A stretch of DNA of 21,875 bases. It comes from Acidobacteriaceae bacterium. Lineage in GTDB: Bacteria > Acidobacteriota > Terriglobia > Terriglobales > Acidobacteriaceae. The notes under the pieces are model-generated. The model made no database searches, was not told the DNA's origin, and saw only the letters and a program-made list of their open reading frames with translations. Both the position numbers and the translations under genes were made by a program. Positions 16,503 through 21,875 of this stretch are shown here, piece by piece; position 1 is the first letter of the stretch; each line of letters begins with the position of its first letter. The stretch covers positions 55,287 through 77,161 of the forward strand of contig PMWR01000349.1 in NCBI GenBank assembly GCA_003166055.1. Reading direction: 5' to 3'.

Positions 16503-17576
16503 TCAGTCCAGTTCGGTTTGATCCAATGCGGGGCCCTGATCGACATTGGCGTTCGTGCTCCTTGAAGCCGAAACACTCGCCAGCACTGGCGCACCCTCCA
16601 GCTTGTAAAGCAGCGACCGATAGCTGATGTTCAGCCATTTCGCCGTCTTCTGCCGGCTCCAGCCATTCGCACGCAGCACTTTAAGAATGATCATCTGCTC
16701 CAGGTTATGCGTCGCCGCCTTGGTAATCTCTTTGAGCGAGACTGGGTTCGCCAGGTCGATCTCCGGCGCAAGGTCGCTGACAGCAGTTGGCGCCAGTTCC
16801 GCTGCGAGTGCCTCCTCACTGCCAATAAGAATGTAACTTCGGATCAGGTTCTCCAGTTGGCGAATGTTTCCCGGCCAGTTGAACTTCTGCATCAGACGCC
16901 GCATCTCCCGCGACAACGGCCTTGGCTCGCAATGTAGAGCCTTCGCGTGAAACTCAAGCAAGTAGTCGATCAGCACCGGAAGATCCGCGGTCCGCTGCCG
17001 TAGCGGCGGCAGGTCGATGGTCACAGCATTAATGCGAAAGAAAAAGTCCAGGCGAAAACTTCCCTCTTCCGCCCGCTTGCGCAGGTTTTCATTTGCGGTC
17101 GATACAATCCGCGCGTCGATCTTCTTCGCCTCTTGTCCTCCAACCCGCACAAAGCTCCCGTCCTGCAGTAATTGCAGCAACTTCGCCTGCACCGCCAGGT
17201 CAAGACTGCCAATCTCATCCAAAAACAACGTCCCCTGGTGCGCTAGTTCCACGCGCCCCCGCTTGCTCGCGTACGCACCCGTAAACGCGCCCTTCTCGTA
17301 GCCAAACAGTTCTGACTCAATCAGCGTTCCAGGAATTGCCGGGCAAATCACCTTCACGAACGGCGCTCTCGAACGAATCGATCGCGAATGAAACAGCTTG
17401 GCGATGATCTCCTTGCCTGTCCCGCATTCTCCCTGAATCAGAACCGGCACATTCGTGTCGGCAACGCGCTCAAGCTTTTGCTTGGTAATCGCCATCTGCG
17501 GCGACTCGCCAAAGATCACCTCATCCGGAGGCAGACCGTGGACATCGACCGTCCCGTTCGCACGCGGCAAAACCAT
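16503..17576 (-). CDS. Receiver-less sigma-54-dependent transcriptional activator (NtrC family)
   Basis: The 357-residue enhancer-binding protein opens sigma-54 promoters by ATP hydrolysis. After only about 20 residues the AAA+ domain begins: Walker A G49-ECGTGK-E56, the sigma-54-contact loop GAFTGA at 96-101, Walker B TLFLDE at 116-121, an arginine-finger region FRLDFFFRIN (family form FREDLYYRLN) and WPGNIRQLENLI. A Fis-type helix-turn-helix lies at about 299-328 (WSRQKTAKWLNISYRSLLYKL). A polar tail of about 29 residues follows it. No receiver, GAF or PAS domain is present, so activity must be set by abundance or a partner. GAGG nine bases before the ATG is the ribosome site. A near-perfect sigma-54 promoter lies just upstream, implying self-activation or control by the activator at 18386. 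Gfo/Idh and SDR genes lie downstream. Confidence 0.95.
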   Translation of the reverse strand: MVLPRANGTVDVHGLPPDEVIFGESPQMAITKQKLERVADTNVPVLIQGECGTGKEIIAKLFHSRSIRSRAPFVKVICPAIPGTLIESELFGYEKGAFTGAYASKRGRVELAHQGTLFLDEIGSLDLAVQAKLLQLLQDGSFVRVGGQEAKKIDARIVSTANENLRKRAEEGSFRLDFFFRINAVTIDLPPLRQRTADLPVLIDYLLEFHAKALHCEPRPLSREMRRLMQKFNWPGNIRQLENLIRSYILIGSEEALAAELAPTAVSDLAPEIDLANPVSLKEITKAATHNLEQMIILKVLRANGWSRQKTAKWLNISYRSLLYKLEGAPVLASVSASRSTNANVDQGPALDQTELD

Positions 17577-17609
17577 CGCTCTTTTCCTCTTCTTTGGCTG
17601 CCTTCTCGT

Positions 17610-17625
17610 TGCAACTCAAGTGCCA
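17610..17625 (-). promoter_or_regulatory. Sigma-54 (-24/-12) promoter of the receiver-less activator gene
   Basis: The minus strand reads TGGCACTTGAGTTGCA, identical to the consensus TGGCAC-N5-TTGCA. GG is at 17624-17623 and GC at 17612-17611, with the required ten-base spacing. The predicted start near 17599 leaves a 23-nt leader holding the GAGG ribosome site before the ATG at 17576. Confidence 0.8.
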
Positions 17626-17754
17626 GATCCCTCCGTTTGGTCAAAATAACTAAAAGGCACAGTTCAATGCCAAGTCTGCGCCTCGCACCAGGAGCACTTC
17701 CCCCCAGCCGAAAGCCCTGTTGCCCGCGAGTCCGAGGTGGTTACTAGTTCCTAC

Positions 17755-18110
17755 TTAGTCAACAAAGCCGATGCGAGTGCTCACTGCCTTAACCTGTTCC
17801 CCAAACCCGTCCAGAGACCCGGTCAGGTCAGCGACTCAAACCCGCAAAGAATCAAGCATCTGGGCGTCGTACAAGCATCCCAGCAACCGCACGTTGGGCA
17901 AACTCTGAAGACCATCAACATCGCTCACCAGCGCCCTAACCATCTCGCAATCAATGGCTTATTGACCCTTAGGTTCCTTGACCCGCTGCCACCAATCGGA
18001 CCTCCGGTCATCGCTCGTTGATCGCATCATTTTCCGGTCCCCACTCCTCGGCGATTCCAATTTCACGATCTCCGGCATGGCCCAGCAACCCGATTATTTG
18101 AGTAGTTTTC
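17755..18110 (-). pseudogene. Decayed glycosyltransferase remnant (GT4-like donor domain)
   Basis: In the large gap the minus strand holds, in the right order, pieces that read like a GT4 donor domain. IIGLLGHAGD and EEWGPENDAINER end at a TGA (18010-18008); PEVRLVAAGQGT continues in frame to a TAA. After a one-base frame change come LPNVRLLG and YDAQMLDSLR, a TGA (17838-17836), and then ADLTGSLDGFG. A functional relative would read roughly EVWPxIRxRxPxxRLVxAGxG, LPNVRLLGxVxD, ADLFVLPSxxEGFG. Three stops, one frameshift and a short deletion mean it cannot be functional. This is pattern reading by eye without alignment; chance similarity is possible. The remainder of the 17577-18385 gap has no recognisable gene. 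Confidence 0.4.
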
Positions 18111-18385
18111 CATCCAAAAGTGGTAATTACTTTCACACTAATCGCAAACTTTTGCTCAATTTTTTTGTTTTTGTATGGAATCCCTGCACAAAACTGGGTT
18201 ATCCTCAAGGCTCTCCGATCCAGAGGTCGTTTTCCCTATCTCCCCTATATTCAATGAGTGAGAGCAGGAACTGGATCCAAGGCTAGAGTTTTCAGCACCA
18301 GCTCCGATGAACCTCAGGGAGTCCGGAAATCGAAAGGGCTCCCCGGAAGAGCAGTTCACCAGCAACACACAACGAGGATCTCGGG
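18111..18385 (+). promoter_or_regulatory. AT-rich upstream region of the sigma-54 response regulator gene
   Basis: The stretch about 18081-18180 is clearly AT-richer than its surroundings. It contains the dyad AAAGT-N7-ACTTT around a GTAATTAC palindrome (near 18117-18133) and GCAA-ACTT-TTGC (18144-18155). A weak -35/-10 pair is also present: TTGCTC at 18152-18157 and TATGGA at 18174-18179, 16 nt apart. No GG-N10-GC sigma-54 promoter with good flanks was found for the + strand gene. The leader of 200 nt has no recognisable gene. Confidence 0.35.
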
Positions 18386-19816
18386 ATGGCAGCCACGCTT
18401 TTAGAACCCGTAGCGGTACCCAGGACTCGACGTGCGCCGCATGTGGCCGTTCTCGACTCCAATGCCGCCATCCTCGACTACATCCGGCGTATCCTTGCCG
18501 ACCGCTGCCAACTGAGCCTCTTCAGCCAGCCTTCCGAACTCATCGCCTGCATCGCCCGGGATCCGGCTCCAGACCTCGTCCTCATGGATTGGCTCACAGC
18601 CGAGAACAACACCGGCATCCATTCCCTCGGCATGCTCAAAAGGATTCTGGACCTGAATCCATCCCTCCCCGTCGTCATGCTCTCGTGTTCAGCCGACCTC
18701 AAAGAGGTCGTCCAGGCTACCCGAATGGGCGCCACCGACATCATCCTCAAGCCCTTCAAGACAAGTGACATTGAATCTACAGTCGAGAACCTCATCACAG
18801 CGGATGAGCGCGCTTTCGAGGAGTTCCAGGAGACTCCCCTCGACGAGAACACTTCCTTCGTCCGCTCCAGCAAACGCATGCTTGAGATTGAGCACCAGTG
18901 CACCCTCGTTGCTCGCACCGACATTCCCGTTCTCATCCTCGGCGAAAGCGGCACCGGCAAGGAAATCGCCGCCATGTTCATCCACAAAATGTCGGCCCGA
19001 AGCCAGCGTAGTTTCCTCAAGGTCAACTGCGCCGCCATGCCGCTTGACCTGCTTGAGAGCGAGCTCTTCGGCTATGAGCAAGGCGCATTCACAGGTGCCG
19101 TGAAAGCCAAGCCCGGCAAATTTGAAATCTGCAACAACGGAACCATCTTCCTCGACGAGATCGGCGAAATGGCCTCGCCGCTTCAGGCCAAGCTCTTGCA
19201 GGTCCTCCAGGATGGAACCTTCTCCCGCCTCGGTAGCCGCAATACAGTCAAAGTCGACGTCCGCGTGATTGCAGCCACCAACATCAACATCAAAGCCGCC
19301 ATCGCCCAAAAGACATTCCGCGAGGACCTCTACTACCGGCTCAACGGCTTCAGCGTGAGCATTCCGCCGCTCCGCGAGCGCCGCGTCGAAATCCCCATCC
19401 TCACCAGCTACTTCATGCGCAAGATCGCTGCAAAATTCGAGCGTAAGCCTTTGCCCATCTCCTCAACTCTCATGCAGGCATTGTGCGGCTATTCCTGGCC
19501 GGGAAATCTGCGCGAACTGGAAAACACCATCAAGCGCTACGTGGTTCTGGCCGATGAACAGGCCATCATCGAAGAACTCAATCCCGACCGGGGAGGCGAT
19601 CCCATGCGACCCTCATCGGATGGAGAGGCAAACCGAGGCGGCCTCAAACGCCTTGTTCGCGGGCTCAAGGACGACGCAGAATCCGCAGTGATCGCCCAAA
19701 CACTGGATGGCACAGGATGGAATCGAAAAGCAGCTGCAAACGACCTGAAGATCAGTTACAAGGCATTGTTGTACAAGATCAAGCAGTACAACCTCAGTCA
19801 GCCCAGGCGCGCATGA
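18386..19816 (+). CDS. Sigma-54-dependent response regulator (NtrC/PrsR-like)
   Basis: The 476-residue protein has three domains. The receiver (about 18-138) has phospho-acceptor D68 in LVLMDW, S100 in place of the usual Thr and K122 in LKPF. The acid pocket reads L23-D24-S25 where most receivers have two adjacent acids. The AAA+ domain has Walker A GESGTGKE (186-193), GAFTGA (233-238), Walker B TIFLDE (253-258), FREDLYYRLN and WPGNLRELENTI. A Fis-type helix-turn-helix ends the protein (WNRKAAANDLKISYKALLYKI). ACGAGGA seven bases before the ATG is a good ribosome site. The stop overlaps the next start (ATGA). No histidine kinase is in the window, so the partner is elsewhere. It is a likely activator of the two sigma-54 promoters seen here. 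Confidence 0.95.
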   Translation: MAATLLEPVAVPRTRRAPHVAVLDSNAAILDYIRRILADRCQLSLFSQPSELIACIARDPAPDLVLMDWLTAENNTGIHSLGMLKRILDLNPSLPVVMLSCSADLKEVVQATRMGATDIILKPFKTSDIESTVENLITADERAFEEFQETPLDENTSFVRSSKRMLEIEHQCTLVARTDIPVLILGESGTGKEIAAMFIHKMSARSQRSFLKVNCAAMPLDLLESELFGYEQGAFTGAVKAKPGKFEICNNGTIFLDEIGEMASPLQAKLLQVLQDGTFSRLGSRNTVKVDVRVIAATNINIKAAIAQKTFREDLYYRLNGFSVSIPPLRERRVEIPILTSYFMRKIAAKFERKPLPISSTLMQALCGYSWPGNLRELENTIKRYVVLADEQAIIEELNPDRGGDPMRPSSDGEANRGGLKRLVRGLKDDAESAVIAQTLDGTGWNRKAAANDLKISYKALLYKIKQYNLSQPRRA

Positions 19817-20298
19817 AGGCTGACGAAGGTCAGATTGCCCGCTCGCGGCTGCAAAAGGTCGTCATCCAGTTCGGCAATTCAGTCGTCAAGGGATATCTCG
19901 AATCCCAAACTTGGGAAAGCATCGAGGGAGTTCTCAGCAACGCACCGGATTCCCCGCCCCGCTCCTTCCGGGTGCGGCCCATCGATTCAGACACGGTGCA
20001 GGAGATCTCCACGACGGATGCCAAAGCCGTTTTTTACGTCAACGACTTCGACGGCAACCGCGAACATCATCCGCTCAACTTCCATTCGCCCACGCCCATC
20101 GTGCACGGCATCTGGGTCAGGGTTGAGTTTCTCGACGGCGAAGTCATGGAAGGAATCGTGCACAACACGCTGCGGTTCCTCGTGGACCCCGGCTTTTTCC
20201 TCATCCCCTCTGATCCAGATAGCAATAACCGCCTCGTCTATGTGATGAAGAGTTGGCTCAAGGACCACCGGGTTTTAGGCGTGCGAAAGCTGTCCTGA
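19813..20298 (+). CDS. Small cytosolic protein, DUF6982-like
   Basis: A 161-residue protein with no signal or membrane segment. The start at 19813 is chosen because its ATG overlaps the response regulator stop by 4 nt (ATGA); an upstream in-frame ATG at 19717 would lie deep in that gene. It seems to contain two similar halves, each beginning with a beta-hairpin-like VVIQFGNSVVKGYL or VRVEFLDGEVMEGIV, joined by KAVFYVNDFDGN; a GFFLIPSDPDSNNRLVYV segment follows. I recall this pattern as the DUF6982 family, common in acidobacteria and deltaproteobacteria near regulators; the function is unknown. Coupling to the sigma-54 regulator suggests a signalling or regulatory partner. It converges on the PilZ gene with 33 nt between stops. 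Confidence 0.82.
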   Translation: MKADEGQIARSRLQKVVIQFGNSVVKGYLESQTWESIEGVLSNAPDSPPRSFRVRPIDSDTVQEISTTDAKAVFYVNDFDGNREHHPLNFHSPTPIVHGIWVRVEFLDGEVMEGIVHNTLRFLVDPGFFLIPSDPDSNNRLVYVMKSWLKDHRVLGVRKLS

Positions 20299-20299
20299 C

Positions 20300-20315
20300 C
20301 GCGTCCGTCGACGCG
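20300..20315. terminator. Hairpin between convergent DUF6982-like and PilZ genes
   Basis: CGCGTC, loop CGTC, GACGCG is a perfect 6-bp stem in the 33-nt gap between two converging stops. There is no T-run on either strand. It may serve as a shared weak terminator. Confidence 0.35.
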
Positions 20316-20331
20316 CCACAATCCTTCGCCG

Positions 20332-20733
20332 CTAAGCCGCTGTTGTGCGCTGCTGGCTCCGCACTTCGTTCAGAATGCGATATTCAAGAATCTCCGCCGC
20401 AACACCAGCCTCATCGCGCATGTTCAACTCGGTCCGGGCTACCCGGCCCTGGCAGCGGATCAGGCACGAATTCGACAGCGTAACCTCCGGCGGCAACTCC
20501 ACCACAAACTCAAGCTCCTCACCCGCAACAGGTGCATCCCCTGCGCTCACATAAAAGAACACGCCCCTGTTGCTCAGATCTCGCGTAAACCCCGCTACCT
20601 CTCGGTCCCCAACACTGATCGTCAGCGGCGCCTTGATTTGATATCGCTGCGTCTTCCGGCGATCATCCCCTGCCGCCTGCTTCTTCTTCATCTCTGCTTC
20701 CGCCTGACACTGAAAACTTCTTCCCGTCGCCAT
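20332..20733 (-). CDS. PilZ-domain protein (putative c-di-GMP receptor)
   Basis: A small soluble protein with the two PilZ marks: an RxxxR segment in DDRRKTQRYQI and the D/N-x-S-x-x-G motif in TRDLSNRGVFFYV. A VELPPEVTLSNSCLIRCQGRVAR strand region follows, typical of acidobacterial PilZ proteins. PilZ domains bind c-di-GMP and often control exopolysaccharide, motility or adhesion. Both key motifs are intact, so binding is plausible. The start is uncertain: ATG 20733 (133 aa, AAGG upstream), ATG 20691 (119 aa, directly before the domain, in an ATGA overlap with a small upstream frame) and GTG 20778 are all possible. A near-perfect sigma-54 promoter lies upstream at 20849-20864. It is convergent with the DUF6982-like gene. 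Confidence 0.88.
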   Translation of the reverse strand: MATGRSFQCQAEAEMKKKQAAGDDRRKTQRYQIKAPLTISVGDREVAGFTRDLSNRGVFFYVSAGDAPVAGEELEFVVELPPEVTLSNSCLIRCQGRVARTELNMRDEAGVAAEILEYRILNEVRSQQRTTAA

Positions 20734-20848
20734 AACCCAGCCGCCTTGCACACCCCTCGTGCTCCGCTTCCGGACCACACGCGAATGCCCTCAAACGTAC
20801 CCCCCAACTGCATTACATTCCTTCCGGGTTGAGGTTACCAAGATAACG

Positions 20849-20864
20849 TGCAATTCGGTTGCCA
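20849..20864 (-). promoter_or_regulatory. Sigma-54 (-24/-12) promoter of the PilZ gene
   Basis: The minus strand reads TGGCAACCGAATTGCA, differing from TGGCAC-N5-TTGCA at one base only. GG (20863-20862) and GC (20851-20850) have the strict ten-base spacing. Transcription would start near 20838. A strong GGAAGGA ribosome site (20825-20819) follows, five bases before an ATG at 20813. Confidence 0.75.
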
Positions 20865-20914
20865 AAGCAAAACGCCGAGAATGAGAGACTTTGCGGCTTT
20901 TCCTCGTCAAACTA

Positions 20915-20928
20915 TGCAACTTATTGCA
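20915..20928. promoter_or_regulatory. Candidate activator-binding dyad upstream of the PilZ promoter
   Basis: TGCAA-CTTA-TTGCA is a perfect 5-bp inverted repeat centred about 84 bp upstream of the predicted sigma-54 start. This is the usual distance for an enhancer site. The inner GCAA-N4-TTGC recurs at 18144-18155 upstream of the response regulator gene. Binding is inferred only. Confidence 0.4.
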
Positions 20929-21064
20929 GCTTCCTTGGGAAAACCTCATGGCGACGACCCTGGGTTCGGCCTCCAACCAAAACCCCGTTCCTCACCCGCT
21001 CTGCCTGAGAAAGCCCTTGGCTCTTCCGTCTCGGCTCCGCTTCAACCTTTTTTGACTCGAAGCT

Positions 21065-21875
21065 TTACTGCAGCGGCATCGCCGTCCGCAAATCCAGCGA
21101 CAGCGAGTTCGCTCCCGCGTGAACCTGAACCGCCTGGCCCCAGACGTATGGCTTCCCGCCATATACGGCCGAAATCATCAGGTAATACGTCCCGGGAGGC
21201 ACACCGGGAAAAGTGCCTGCTCCATTCCCATCGGCGCGCACTGCAGAGATCACACTGGCGTTGATCGCTGCCTTCACCTTGGGGCAGTCAGGGGAGTTCG
21301 CCCCGCACACGCTTCCAGCGTACTTATACGGAGAGGTACCAGCAGGCACCGTCACATCTCCCCTGCCCAGAGAGTCGCCATAGCTCCACCGGAGTAGCAG
21401 ATACGGACGTCCCGCGAGCGGATTGGCCGTCCCCGGCTGCGCCGGCAGCCCCGACACGATGGCAAGTGTGGCATTGCCCAGAGGCGCAGCCGGTGTAGAA
21501 AGCGTTCCCCCATTGTTGTAGGCCGACGTCCCCGGAGTCGCCGCGGCAGTGGCCGCAGCAGTGGCCGCAACCCCACCATTCATGGGAATCTGCTTGCTCG
21601 GATTGAGCAGGCTAAGGTTGCAGGTCCGCTCCATCGGAGCAAATGTGAAGTCGTCATTTTCATCTTGTCCGGTGACCATTCGCCCATGCACCTGGTAGGG
21701 AGCTGAACTGCCAGGATCAAGAGACCCGTCAGGGCGAAACGCCAGCGCCAGCGCGTGGTCGGGCGCGTTGATTCTAACCACCGCACCGCTGCCACCGGCC
21801 TCCACAACGTAGGGATATGCGCGGGCTGAGTCCGGACCGCAGCCAACAATCACCGACTCAGGAAAAAACTCCAGA
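21065..21875 (-). CDS. 3' part of a probable secreted protein with a carboxypeptidase-regulatory-like end
   Basis: The minus-strand frame is open from the window edge to a TAA at 21065-21067; the first internal start-like codon is a GTG at 21853, but the frame continues upstream (reading ...LEFFPESVIVGCG), so the real start lies outside. The first visible part (VIVGCGPDSARAYPYVV, VRINAPDHALALAF, DDFTFAPMERTCNL) resembles a secreted acidobacterial family with a repeated beta fold and paired cysteines. An Ala/Thr-rich linker follows. The C-terminal 60 residues (GTFPGVPPGTYYLMISAVYGGKPYVWGQAVQV) look like a carboxypeptidase-regulatory or similar surface beta-sandwich domain. The linker includes a perfect 12-bp tandem duplication (21546-21569). 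Function is unknown. Confidence 0.75.
   Translation of the reverse strand, partial: LEFFPESVIVGCGPDSARAYPYVVEAGGSGAVVRINAPDHALALAFRPDGSLDPGSSAPYQVHGRMVTGQDENDDFTFAPMERTCNLSLLNPSKQIPMNGGVAATAAATAAATPGTSAYNNGGTLSTPAAPLGNATLAIVSGLPAQPGTANPLAGRPYLLLRWSYGDSLGRGDVTVPAGTSPYKYAGSVCGANSPDCPKVKAAINASVISAVRADGNGAGTFPGVPPGTYYLMISAVYGGKPYVWGQAVQVHAGANSLSLDLRTAMPLQ

Noticed and set aside
17737..18021. 94-residue + strand frame between the activators
   Set aside because: No ribosome site or motif; the opposite strand carries the glycosyltransferase-like remnant that explains the open frame better.
18307..18768. 153-residue + strand frame overlapping the response regulator start
   Set aside because: Arg/Pro/His-rich composition and near-complete overlap with a certain gene mark it as a shadow frame.
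20848..21264. 138-residue + strand frame opposite the PilZ leader and secreted protein gene
   Set aside because: It runs antisense through a well-supported coding frame and has no family-like blocks.
1..21875. CRISPR arrays, tRNA or rRNA genes, insertion sequences, phage or defence genes
   Set aside because: No regularly spaced repeats, no tRNA-like TPsiC loop in context, and no transposase, integrase or nuclease motif was seen on reading both strands.

Overview
The window looks like an exopolysaccharide/O-antigen-type gene cluster from a GC-rich Gram-negative soil bacterium. The best guess is Acidobacteriota (Terriglobia/Acidobacteriaceae). This rests on remembered family resemblance: the secreted unknown at 294-1325, the secreted repeat-fold protein at the right edge, the GGCACGAC-TTTA-GTCGTGCC intergenic repeat, and the abundance of sigma-54 activators. 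No rRNA or tRNA marker is present, so the taxonomy is an inference.

Left part (1-6.7 kb): the C-terminal tail of a family 2 glycosyltransferase, a signal-anchored protein of unknown function, and a GT4 glycosyltransferase, all on +. Converging on these is a minus-strand run of an acyltransferase-3 membrane protein, an O-antigen ligase/polymerase-like membrane protein and a second GT4 enzyme. Middle (6.9-14.2 kb): a + strand pair of a deacetylase-like protein and a cytosolic GMC flavoenzyme, a minus-strand aldo/keto reductase, then a tight + strand unit of two GT-B glycosyltransferases and a YdcF/DUF218 protein. Right-middle (14.2-17.6 kb): a minus-strand unit made of a receiver-less sigma-54 activator, a Gfo/Idh/MocA oxidoreductase and an SDR epimerase, the last two overlapping by 4 nt. 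Right part (17.6-21.9 kb): an 809-nt gap with a decayed glycosyltransferase, a + strand sigma-54 response regulator overlapping a small DUF6982-like gene, a minus-strand PilZ protein, and the 3' part of a secreted protein gene.

The glycosyltransferases would build a repeat unit on a lipid carrier. The acyltransferase, deacetylase-like protein, oxidoreductases and epimerase would decorate it or make its sugars, and the ligase-like protein would polymerise or transfer it. Control appears to run through sigma-54. I read two near-perfect -24/-12 promoters, one in front of the receiver-less activator (17610-17625, minus) and one in front of the PilZ gene (20849-20864, minus). A GCAA-N4-TTGC dyad occurs upstream of the PilZ promoter and again upstream of the second activator. 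This suggests a sigma-54/c-di-GMP circuit tied to polysaccharide production, which is the most testable hypothesis in the window.
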